Source of the DNA: Streptomyces sp. NBC_01306
GTDB lineage: Bacteria; Actinomycetota; Actinomycetes; Streptomycetales; Streptomycetaceae
Assembly (NCBI RefSeq): GCF_026340465.1
Contig: NZ_JAPEPC010000003.1
Location: forward strand, 1-64,000
Direction of reading: 5' to 3'
DNA length: 64,000 nt
This document shows positions 43,667 to 51,856 of this stretch, in pieces. Position numbers and translations under genes: made by a program. The notes below the pieces were generated by a model. The model was not told where the DNA came from. It saw only the letters and a list, made by a program, of their open reading frames with translations, and ran no database searches. Numbering within the stretch: position 1 is the stretch's first letter; the number at the start of each line of letters is the position of its first letter.

Positions 43667-45060
43667 GTTCACCGATTTCAAGGTTGCTGATCTGTCGCTG
43701 GCCGCGTTCGGCCGTAAGGAGATCACGCTGGCCGAGCATGAGATGCCGGGTCTGATGTCGATCCGTGCGGAGTATGCGCAGGCCCGGCCGCTGGCGGGTG
43801 CGCGGATCACCGGGTCCCTGCATATGACGGTGCAGACGGCTGTGCTGATCGAGACGCTGGTGGCTCTGGGCGCGCAGGTGCGGTGGGTCTCCTGCAACAT
43901 CTTCTCCACCCAGGATCACGCGGCGGCGGCGATTGCTGCCGCGGAGATTCCGGTGTTCGCGTGGAAGGGCGAGAGCCTGGAGGAGTACTGGTGGTGCACG
44001 GAGCAGGCACTGACCTGGCCGGACACACCTACCGGCGGCCCGAACATGATCCTCGACGACGGCGGGGATGCCACCCTCCTGGTCCACAAGGGCGTCGAGT
44101 ACCAGAAAACAGGTGAACTCCCCGAGGCCGCGAACGACGAACTCGCCGTCGTACGAGCACTGTTGGAGCGCAGTACGCTCGACTGGACGAAGATCGCGTC
44201 CGAGATCCGGGGGGTGACGGAGGAGACCACGACCGGTGTGCACCGGTTGTACGAGATGCACCGCGACGGCACGCTGCTGTTCCCGGCGATCAACGTCAAT
44301 GATGCCGTCACCAAGTCGAAGTTCGACAACAAGTACGGCTGCCGACACTCGCTGATCGACGGTATCAACCGTGCCACCGATGTCCTGATCGGTGGAAAGG
44401 TCGCGGTGGTCTGCGGTTACGGCGACGTGGGCAAGGGCTGCGCGGAGTCGCTGCGCGGCCAGGGTGCCCGGGTGATCATCACCGAGATCGACCCGATCTG
44501 TGCCTTGCAGGCGGCGATGGACGGCTTCCAGGTCTCGACCCTGGACGACGTCGTGTCGATCGCGGACATTTTCGTGACCACGACGGGCAACAAGGACATC
44601 ATCATGGCCGCCGACATGGCCAGGATGAAGCACCAGGCGATCGTGGGGAACATCGGCCACTTCGACAACGAGATCGACATGGCCGGCCTGGCCAGGATCC
44701 CCGGCGTCGTGCGGGACGAGGTCAAGCCGCAGGTCCACACCTGGACGTTCGGCGACGGCAAGGTGCTGATCGTGCTGTCGGAGGGGCGTCTGCTGAACCT
44801 GGGCAATGCGACGGGTCACCCCTCGTTCGTGATGTCCAACTCGCTTCGCGGACCAGACGCTGGCCCAGATCGAGCTGTTCACCAAGCCCGCCGAGTACCC
44901 GACCGACGTGTATGTGCTGCCCAAGCACCTGGACGAGAAGGTCGCCCGCCTCCACCTCGACGCCCTCGGCGTCAAGCTCACTACGCTCCGCCCGGAGCAG
45001 GCCGCCTACATCGGTGTCGAGGTCGAGGGCCCGTACAAGCCGGACCACTACCGCTACTGA
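43656..45060 (+). pseudogene. ahcY: S-adenosylhomocysteinase, one-base frameshift near 44844
   Basis: AAGGAG precedes ATG 43656. The frame is a textbook SAH hydrolase: GLMSIRAEYAQARPLAGARI, WVSCNIFSTQDHAAAAIAAA, and the NAD motif VAVVCGYGDVGKGCAESLRG. At about 44844 an extra C in AACTCGCTTCGCG shifts the frame; removing it restores SFADQTLAQIELFTKPAEYP and the canonical C-terminus EGPYKPDHYRY ending at 45060 (467 residues). Unrepaired, the protein loses about 70 residues, including the tail that completes the NAD site, and gains an Arg/Pro-rich extension to 45218. It is either a recent mutation or a sequencing error in an otherwise undecayed gene. Confidence 0.85.
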
Positions 45061-45314
45061 ACGGACCGGACAGGCCGACCCTGCGCGCCAGGCGCGGGGG
45101 CGGCCGTCCAGCTCGCGAAGGTCCAGCGCCACGTCTCTGCCCATCAACCCGGCGTCCACGACGGCCTCACCTTCGCCCAGCCCGTGGGCGTGAGCCTGTG
45201 GTGTCAGCAACAACATGACCCGGGCAATGGCCGTTCTGTTCGGCTCCGGGGAGTCCGGACAGATCCTCCAGCGACCCGACGCCAACGACCCTCACCGGCA
45301 TCGCGACATAACTG
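45061..45314. other. Spacer after the methyl-cycle genes
   Basis: A weak GC hairpin (about 45078-45097, CGCG arms around CCAGG) follows the restored ahcY stop and could be a terminator. No gene is recognised. Confidence 0.35.
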
Positions 45315-45938
45315 TCAGACCGCGGTTGCCTTGCTGTCGTCCGTGGCCTCAGCGCCGGCGGGTGCGGTCTGGTAGTAGACGGAGCGCCCCTGCTTGGAGC
45401 GCTCGATGACGCCACGTGCGACGCCCTGCTCCAGTGTGTTGCGCACGACGGTCACCTGCACACCGCGCTGAGGGTGGGCCTCGGCCACACCGGCGGCGAT
45501 TTCGGTGGACGACTTCGGCTCGCTCTGGCCGGCGAGGTAGGCGCCGATCAGCTCGATCCAGGACGGCCCGCCCGCACGCTGCGCGGTAGCAGCCTTTGTG
45601 GTGCGGGTCTTCCCGCGGGTCGACGGCTCTGCCGCGCTCTTCGACGAGCGCCCCGTCTTCGGGGTCTTCTTGGCTGCCGCTTCACTCTTGGGGATGCGAG
45701 CCGCGGGTACCTTGGCCGTCTTCCTGACGGACTTGCCGGTCGGCTTGGAGGAGATACCGAGAACGCCCTGCATCTCTACGAGGACCCGCCCGCTTTCCTC
45801 CAGCTGCACCAACTCGTCCTGCAACCGGGCCAGTTCGTCACGAACCCGGTCCTGCTCACTTTGATTGGCCGCGAGGTCATCGGCGACTTTCTGCGCGTAC
45901 TCGGCCTTCACACCGGTCGCTGCGTTTGCCTTCGTCAT
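45315..45938 (-). CDS. Coiled-coil, Lys/Ser/Thr-rich, winged-helix-like protein
   Basis: A 207-residue protein in three parts. Residues 10-60 form a heptad-rich coiled coil (YAQKVADDLAANQSEQDRVR, ELARLQDELVQLEESGR). Residues 65-125 are a basic, low-complexity linker (KKTPKTGRSSKSAAEPSTRG) like histone H1 or HU tails. The C-terminal 80 residues resemble a winged helix (WIELIGAYLAGQSEPKSSTE, VVRNTLEQGVARGVIERSKQ, then SVYYQT). The layout suggests a DNA-binding, possibly nucleoid-associated, oligomeric protein. The family is not recognised. AGAGGT precedes ATG 45938. Confidence 0.75.
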   Translation of the reverse strand: MTKANAATGVKAEYAQKVADDLAANQSEQDRVRDELARLQDELVQLEESGRVLVEMQGVLGISSKPTGKSVRKTAKVPAARIPKSEAAAKKTPKTGRSSKSAAEPSTRGKTRTTKAATAQRAGGPSWIELIGAYLAGQSEPKSSTEIAAGVAEAHPQRGVQVTVVRNTLEQGVARGVIERSKQGRSVYYQTAPAGAEATDDSKATAV

Positions 45939-45982
45939 GAATACCTCTTCTTCGTTGTGTCTGAACGGGTGTGGTGTGGATG

Positions 45983-46551
45983 CTACTCATACCTTCGAAG
46001 AAGGTTCTTCAGTGGTACTGGTCGAACGCAGGCGCACCCGACTGTGTTCGACCAGGTTGAACGGATTTCGAAGTGGCACCGGGAGTGCCATGGCGTGCGG
46101 GCGGTACGGACGAACCTGCCCGCACATGGGGCAGGCACGGGCTTCACAGGTTCAGGGCGTGGCTGGTCCCAGTTGAACTGGTGGCGCAGGAAGTGGACCA
46201 GGATCGTGGCATTGTCCGTTGTTGCCGATGACCCCCATACGGGGAGTGCACCCGTCGAGGCATTCCAGCAGATGGATCCACCGTCCAACTGCTGCCGCTT
46301 GTCCCCACTGTCCGGATTGGTCGGCCCGTAGGTGAGCGGGAAACCTGAGAGGGGACCGGTCGGGCCGAGGTTGTTGCACTTGGCGAGGATGTCTTCGCCG
46401 GCCTGGTGTCCGCAGCTCGACCCTCTGTTGTCGCGTCCGTGGCTGCGGGTACGGACTGGATGCCACGGAAAGCAGCGAGAGCCGCGAGGCCGGTGAAGAC
46501 CGCCTTGAGCGCGGGAAGTTTCCATGAAGAGGAAGGAGCCGTTGTGGCCAT
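45983..46551 (-). pseudogene. Frameshifted gene for a small secreted protein (tentative)
   Basis: ATG 46551 starts a plausible signal peptide (SSWKLPALKAVFTGLAALAA, ending near SVPAAT). Soon after, the protein-like sequence moves to another frame: SSCGHQAGEDILAKCNNLGP, then GGSICWNASTGALPVWGSSA, which has three Cys. The join near 46430 needs a frameshift. The C-terminal end is uncertain. The family is unknown. No other gene is seen between 45939 and 46933; 46552-46933 is empty apart from the promoter of the MFS gene. Confidence 0.35.
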
Positions 46552-46933
46552 CGTCGTCGGCCGCTCCGGAGCTGTCCCAGCGGGCACAGCGGTCACACGG
46601 GCACAGCGAGACCGGACGCACAGGCGGCATGAAAGAGCAGGGCAGTGGGCAGGTGCACGTCCACGCATTCGCCCGCACGGTCGGGAACGACCCGGTTGCA
46701 CGACGGGCGGTGGACCAGCTTGGAGCGAGCTGCACCGTGATGCATACCGACGTGTTCGCGCGGTGGACTCACAGCCGTACCAGGGCAAGCCCGCAAAGCC
46801 GCGGGCCCCGGCAAGCACACCGTGTGCCGCCATCGTGTCGTGACACCCGGTCACCTGTGGTGCAACGACTGCCGCAGCCGACCGATCCGCCCGTGACCAC
46901 CGGAACAACCGAAGAGCACGAAAGGCCCCGCCC

Positions 46934-48325
46934 ATGAGCACAGCCGCCGCGATACCGCCGACAACCGCCGGACCCAGTCATCACACCCGCCGCTTCCTAC
47001 GGCGCCTGACCGTCGCCACAGGCGGCGGAATGTTCGTCGACGGCTTCGTCTTCGCCTCAGTGGCGTCCGCCCTCGCCGGCAGCGCGATGGCTCGCGACAT
47101 CGGCGTCACCTCGACATGGAACTCACTGATCTCCTCCTCGACACTGATCGGCACGTTCTTCGGCGGTCTGCTGCTCGGCTACGTCACCGACCGGCTGGGC
47201 CGGCGCCCGATGTTCACAATCGACCTCTCGGTCTTCCTGGCATCTGCCCTGCTGATGCTGTTCGTCACTTCCCCCTGGATGGTTTTCGCGCTCGGACTCG
47301 TCATGGGTCTCGCCGTAGGGGCTGACTACTCGATCGGTTCTCCGCTCCTCGCCGAATTCGCACCCAGTGAGAAACGTGGCCACTACCTGGGGATCCTCGA
47401 AATCCTCTGGAACGTCGGCTACGTGGTCGCCTACCTCCTCGGCTACATCATCAACACCACATGGCCGGGAGCCTGGCACATCACCCTGGCCGCCAGCGCC
47501 GTCCCCGCAGTCTTCTGCCTCCTGATCCGCCACGGCCTGCCCGAATCACCACGCTGGCTGATTTCCAAAGGCCGAAGGGACGAGGCCGTGGCCGTCATCG
47601 AGCGCGACCTCGGAACCACCCTGGACAGCGAGGACTTCAACTCCGAAGAGACCGAACAGACGCGCTACCGCGAGTTGTTCTCAGCCGCATACCTGCGCCG
47701 CACCGTGTTCGTATGCACCTTCTGGATCTGCATCGTGCTGCCCTACTTCGCACTTACGTTCTTCCAGCCGACCGTCCTGCGCGCCATCGGCCTGGGCGGC
47801 AACGCCCTGGTCGGCGCGCTGATCGGGACCATCGTCGCCCTGACAGGCGCGGCCACCGGCTGGTGGCTCGTCGACCGCGTCGGCCGCCGCACGATCCTTG
47901 TCTGGCCGATGTTCGGCTGCGCACTCGCCTTGTTCCTGGTGAGCCTGGGCCATGTGCTCCCGGTGTGGCTGGCCACCGTGTGCTTCTTCGGGTACCTGTT
48001 TTCGTACGGGATCATGAGCATCCTCCCCGGCATCTACCCCGACGAGGTCTTCCCCACCTCGATCCGCACCTCCGGAGTCGGCCTGGCCTCCGCCGCCAGC
48101 CGCATCGGCGCGGCGATCGGCACATTCCTGCTCCCGGTCTCCCTGGATCACCTCGGCCTGAGCTGGTCCATGATCTTCATGGCAGCGGTCTCGCTCATCG
48201 GCGGCATCACGGCCCTGATGTGGGCACCGGAAACGAACGGCCTCCAACTCACCGCCACAGGACATCGTGAGGCAGACACGGGCGGCTGGTGGTCGACCAA
48301 ACCGGCCCTCGTACAGGACAGCTGA
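46934..48325 (+). CDS. MFS sugar-porter family transporter
   Basis: A 463-residue protein with twelve helices and the sugar-porter motifs: GYVTDRLGRRPMFTIDL between helices 2 and 3, PESPRWLISKGRRDEAVAVI after helix 6, DRVGRRTILVWPMFG in the second half, and EVFPTSIRTSGVGLASAASR with ETNG after helix 12. It imports a sugar, polyol or aromatic acid by proton symport. The substrate is unknown. No catabolic genes are adjacent, so it appears to stand alone. Confidence 0.88.
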   Translation: MSTAAAIPPTTAGPSHHTRRFLRRLTVATGGGMFVDGFVFASVASALAGSAMARDIGVTSTWNSLISSSTLIGTFFGGLLLGYVTDRLGRRPMFTIDLSVFLASALLMLFVTSPWMVFALGLVMGLAVGADYSIGSPLLAEFAPSEKRGHYLGILEILWNVGYVVAYLLGYIINTTWPGAWHITLAASAVPAVFCLLIRHGLPESPRWLISKGRRDEAVAVIERDLGTTLDSEDFNSEETEQTRYRELFSAAYLRRTVFVCTFWICIVLPYFALTFFQPTVLRAIGLGGNALVGALIGTIVALTGAATGWWLVDRVGRRTILVWPMFGCALALFLVSLGHVLPVWLATVCFFGYLFSYGIMSILPGIYPDEVFPTSIRTSGVGLASAASRIGAAIGTFLLPVSLDHLGLSWSMIFMAAVSLIGGITALMWAPETNGLQLTATGHREADTGGWWSTKPALVQDS

Positions 48326-48655
48326 GCACACCCGTACCGAGGCCGCCCGGAACACCCCCTGCTCCTCAAACCGGGCCGAGTTCTGTGACTCCGGGATGAG
48401 ATGCTCCCGATGAAGTCAAGCCGAGCAGCTCCTGATCGAACTGCCGGACGCGGGAGATGAAGACACTCGTGTCGCGGCCGATCGGTACAGGGGGGTGTGA
48501 TGCACGGAGATCTGGTGCGGTCCCAGCAGAACGAGGCGGGGCCGCACTCCGGCCTCTGTCACCCAGGGACCGCAATGCCGGTGACGGTACGGCGCCCCGG
48601 CCGCGACAGCCGCCGACTGCGCTTCCCCTGGCCAGCCATTGGGTGCGCCGGCAGC
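48326..48655. other. Intergenic region, nothing recognised
   Basis: These 330 bases follow the MFS gene. Short frames exist on both strands but none has a family-like sequence or a ribosome binding site. The right edge approaches an insertion-sequence end (CGCTGTCCCGTAATCC near 48670). Confidence 0.35.
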
Positions 48656-49114
48656 TCAACGGGGCCTAAGCGCTGTCCCGTAATCCCACGAGGCTGAGGG
48701 TCGTGCCGTGTCCGGGTCGGCGCCGATGGCACCGGCCGAGCGAAGCGAACGCCCGAGGTCTCCGGTGAGGATGCGGGGGTGGCGCCGCCACCACCACAGG
48801 TCGGGGCCGGGCAGCCTGTGGAAGTGTTCGAGTGCCTGGCCGTCGTCGTCGATGGTCGAGGCCTTGTACCGCGCGTCCAAGGCTTTGATCCGCGGGGTCC
48901 AGAGCTGGACGACGTGTTCGTCCAGCAGGAGCCACGCCTCGTGAAGCCAGTTTCGGCAGTAGAGGTCGTTGGTGTACTCGTAGATGTCGTCGCCGTAGCC
49001 GTGCTCGATGGCGCTCACCAGGGCGGCCCATGCGTTCACCCTTTCAGCGACCGTGAACGGCGTCCTCCAGCCGCGCTGGTGCAGCAGCTCTCCCACCTCG
49101 GTTTCAGTAGCCAC
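48656..49114 (-). CDS. Hypothetical Trp-rich protein, C-terminus altered by an IS end
   Basis: A 152-residue protein from GTG 49114. It has WAALVSAIEHGYGDDIYEYT, NDLYCRNWLHEAWLLLDEHV and LPGPDLWWWRRHPRIL, with eight or more Trp, unlike any family I recognise. The last dozen or so codons lie within the insertion-sequence terminal repeat (about 48660-48690), so the natural C-terminus has probably been replaced. The ribosome binding site is weak. Confidence 0.55.
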   Translation of the reverse strand: MATETEVGELLHQRGWRTPFTVAERVNAWAALVSAIEHGYGDDIYEYTNDLYCRNWLHEAWLLLDEHVVQLWTPRIKALDARYKASTIDDDGQALEHFHRLPGPDLWWWRRHPRILTGDLGRSLRSAGAIGADPDTARPSASWDYGTALRPR

Positions 49115-49195
49115 GGGCGTGAGGCTCTCATGCCGAATCCGTCCGGGCGACCGAGATGTGTCCCGTCAGAGGCCGGCGGCCTCGCACCATGATCA

Positions 49196-49290
49196 AGATG
49201 AGACGATCTCGCCGTGGCCGGAGTGATCACGGCGTCGGAGCCGACCGGGCCCTCCTGGTCGCGGCCTACTGACGCACGAACCTGACTGGC
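49196..49290 (+). mobile_element. Short remnant of the same IS5-type transposase
   Basis: The bases around GGAGTGATCACGGCGT closely match the start of the transposase remnant at 31553, and CTGGTCGCGGCCTACT matches its LLVAAY segment. Almost all of the gene between is deleted, and a stop follows directly. This is a second, more decayed copy in the same orientation. Confidence 0.65.
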
Positions 49291-49635
49291 CGCGGTGACC
49301 ACGGTCCAGATCCCCGCCATGGTTCGCGATGCATGCATCTGTTTTCCGATCGCCGTTGGCCGGTGCGCCGGCTCGTGGAGCACATCGGTTCCAAGGGCTT
49401 CGCCGAGCTGAAGTCGGCCGGGATGAACGGCACGTACCTCGCTGATCTTCTCTGCATCAAGTCGGCCTTCGCTGTTGCCCGACGAACGCTTGCCCTGGCG
49501 GGAGTTGGAGTGCCCGGGCCGCTACCTGTTCAACATCAAAGCCAGCGGCCCCGAACAGGGTCTGCGCGCCTTCCGGGACCCGGACGCCGTCGAAGAAGGC
49601 GAAGGCTGGCGGTCGGCGCACCATATCTTCGGAGC
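49291..49635 (+). other. Degraded coding fragments of unknown origin
   Basis: Two stretches look protein-like: VEHIGSKGFAELKSAGMNGT near 49375-49440, and LPWRELECPGRYLFNIKASG near 49490-49550, in different frames. Neither has a proper start and the two do not form one frame. They may be relics of a gene disrupted when the insertion sequence decayed. Confidence 0.3.
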
Positions 49636-50175
49636 TCAAGCGGGCGGCGTGACCGGGGGCCGCAGGCCGAACCACTGCTCGGCGTCCCAGGCATGGAACC
49701 GCTCCACCTCGGTGAATCCCAGCTTGGCCGCGAGGCGCATCGAGCCGAGGTTGGCGGTCTGGGTGGCAAGTACCACCGGCTCGCCGGGAAGGACGCCGTC
49801 GAACCAGTCGAGCGCCGCCGCGCACGCCTCGGCGGCGTACCCGAATCCCCACGCCCGCGGTAGGAACATGTAGCCGAGATCGGCCTTTCCCGCGGCAGCC
49901 GGGCGATGGTGCCCCGGTGCTCTCCTGAGCAGGATCTGCCCGATCATCGCCCCGTCGAGTTCCACGACGAAACTCCCGGGCCACCGCTCGGGTATTTCGG
50001 GCAGTTCGCGCTCCAGCTCGTCATACCGCCGGGGGCCGCCGAGGTAGGTGTGCACCGCTGGCGATGCCAGCAGTTCGATGAACGACGCACGGTCCCGGGC
50101 CTCGGACTCGCGGAGCACGAGCCGCTCGGTCTTGATCGGGGCAGGTGGCCAGGTGACGGATTTGAGTTCAGTCAT
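49636..50175 (-). CDS. GNAT-family N-acetyltransferase (RimJ-like)
   Basis: A 179-residue acetyltransferase: IKTERLVLRESEARDRASFI is the RimJ/RimL-type start, SFVVELDGAMIGQILLRR is beta-strand 2-3, and YMFLPRAWGFGYAAEACAAA is the acetyl-CoA pyrophosphate loop (R-x-x-G-x-G/A variant). TANLGSMRLAAKLGFTEVER ends the fold. ATG 50175 fits the family start. It would acetylate an amine of a protein N-terminus or small molecule; the substrate is unknown and the gene stands alone. Confidence 0.85.
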   Translation of the reverse strand: MTELKSVTWPPAPIKTERLVLRESEARDRASFIELLASPAVHTYLGGPRRYDELERELPEIPERWPGSFVVELDGAMIGQILLRRAPGHHRPAAAGKADLGYMFLPRAWGFGYAAEACAAALDWFDGVLPGEPVVLATQTANLGSMRLAAKLGFTEVERFHAWDAEQWFGLRPPVTPPA

Positions 50176-50577
50176 GGCGGGCAATCTATCGCCTGCCCGC
50201 AAACGCGTGCGGTTCTCTTCCTCAGGCAGCCCATCCGTGGGTGGGGTAGGGCGAGCTGCGGCTCTGCTTGGGGGCTCTTGATTTCGGGTTTCGTGACTGC
50301 TCGGTAGGCGTTATGTCCATTTCTGAATGATCTGGTGTCACCCGTCCGTGGGCGCCGAGTCGTTCGGACCCGATTCGCATGTCGTGTGAATGATGGGGTC
50401 GGGGCATGGGAACCGCGGCGGGCGCTACGTCTTCGGATCCGGCGCTGCGGTCGACAAGCTACTCGGCTCCTCCCAGGAGCAGTTGGAGACCGCCCAGGGG
50501 CGAACGAGGCCGTGGCCGGGTCGTGTCCTGTGGTTCCAGGATGAGATGACCCCGGACCCGATGGAGTCGAGCGGCGG
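50176..50577. other. Intergenic region, nothing recognised
   Basis: These 402 bases between the GNAT start and the anmK stop have lower GC in the left half and no convincing gene, hairpin or dyad. Confidence 0.35.
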
Positions 50578-51753
50578 TCAGTGGGTGGTGTGGGTGATGC
50601 GCAGCAGGTGAGGCGCTTGTGCGGCTGGTTCGGGCAGTCGCAGCGGCTGTCGGCCGGGGGTGATGCTGCCCAGCAGCGTCGCCCGGCGAGCGCCGGTGCC
50701 CGAGGGGAGGGTGCCGGGCAGACCGTTGGCTGTGAGGAAGCCAAGTACGGCGAAGGCCAGGGCCTCCTTGGCGTCGGACGGCAGGCCCAGGTCGTCGCTG
50801 AGCCGTACCGGAACGCCGGACAGTTCCTCGGCGATCATGCGCATCAGTACCGGGTTGCGGGTACCGCCGCCGGAGACGACGAGGCCGGTGACGTTGTAGG
50901 CGCGGCAGGGCTCGGCCACCGTGACGGCGGTGAGCTTCGTCAGGGTTGCCAGCACGTCGTCGGCGGGTGTGGGCACCGCGTCCAGGGCCCGCTGCAGGTA
51001 GGGGAGGTGGAAGTGTTCCTTGCCGGTGCTCTTCGGGGCGGGCCTGCGGTAGTAGGGGTCGTCCAGGAGCACGCGGAGCAGCTCGGGGCTGGTCCGACCG
51101 GCGGCTGCCCTGCATCCGTCCTCGTCAAAGGCGGCGGCGCCGTCGGTGAAGAGTCGCACGGCCGCGTCCAGCAGTGCGTTGGCGGGCCCGGTGTCGAAGG
51201 CCAGCGGCTCGGCGCCGGGTACGAGGACGGTGACGTTGGCGATGCCGCCGAGGTTCAGCGCTGCGGGTGTGCCGGGCAGGGCGCGCAGCAGCAATGTGTC
51301 GGTCATGCCCACCAGAGGGGCTCCCTGACCGCCCGCGGCCACGTCCCTGCTGCGGAGGTCGGAGACGACCGGGAGCCCGGTGGCCTCGGCGATCCAGGCG
51401 GGCTGGCCGAGTTGGAGTGTGCCGCGGACGGCGCCGTCCTCGACCCAGTGGTGCATGGTCTGGCCGTGCGAGACCACGAGGTCCGCGGCGCCGTCGCACA
51501 GCTCTCCCAGAGCACGCCCGGCTGCGTCGGCGAAGGCTCGGCCGATGCCGGTGTCCAGGGCGCAAATGGTCTGCGTGGTCGTGGCAGCCGGCGGCAGGGT
51601 GGCGGCGATCAGGTCCCGCAGGTCGTCCGGGTAGGGGACGGAGAGGTGGCCCAGCGGACGTAGGAGCAGGGTGTCGCCGTCCAGACGGAGGTCGGCGGCG
51701 GCAGCCTCGATGGCGTCGTACGAGGTGCCTGACATCAAGCCGATCACACGCAT
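50578..51753 (-). CDS. anmK: Anhydro-N-acetylmuramic acid kinase
   Basis: A 391-residue kinase of the ASKHA fold. It begins RVIGLMSGTSYDAIEAAAAD, the family hallmark, and has SHGQTMHHWVEDG, SDLRSRDVAAGGQGAPLVGM with the catalytic Asp, and NLGGIANVTVL plus VVSGGGTRNPVLMRMIAEEL for nucleotide binding. It opens the anhydro ring and phosphorylates recycled anhydro-MurNAc to MurNAc-6-phosphate. AGGAGAAA precedes ATG 51753. It follows a sodium/solute symporter and an eroded RpiR regulator, so this is a cell-wall sugar recycling or uptake unit. A MurQ etherase is not in the window. Confidence 0.93.
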   Translation of the reverse strand: MRVIGLMSGTSYDAIEAAAADLRLDGDTLLLRPLGHLSVPYPDDLRDLIAATLPPAATTTQTICALDTGIGRAFADAAGRALGELCDGAADLVVSHGQTMHHWVEDGAVRGTLQLGQPAWIAEATGLPVVSDLRSRDVAAGGQGAPLVGMTDTLLLRALPGTPAALNLGGIANVTVLVPGAEPLAFDTGPANALLDAAVRLFTDGAAAFDEDGCRAAAGRTSPELLRVLLDDPYYRRPAPKSTGKEHFHLPYLQRALDAVPTPADDVLATLTKLTAVTVAEPCRAYNVTGLVVSGGGTRNPVLMRMIAEELSGVPVRLSDDLGLPSDAKEALAFAVLGFLTANGLPGTLPSGTGARRATLLGSITPGRQPLRLPEPAAQAPHLLRITHTTH

Positions 51754-51856
51754 GGTTTCTCCTGGTCTGCGGTCTGCCACTCGGGCGGGATGAGCTGCAG
51801 TTGGGGCATGGTTGTCCCAAGGGGCTGTTGGACGCGAAGGGCAGGTAGGTGCTCCG

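Noticed and set aside
44851..45218. Natural extended C-terminus of SAH hydrolase
   Set aside because: The extension is an Arg/Pro/Gly-rich out-of-frame product. The canonical tail is present one frame over, so a frameshift explains it better.
44722..45285. Minus-strand frame across the end of ahcY
   Set aside because: It overlaps the restored ahcY C-terminus, which ends in a canonical KPDHYRY, and shows no motif of its own.
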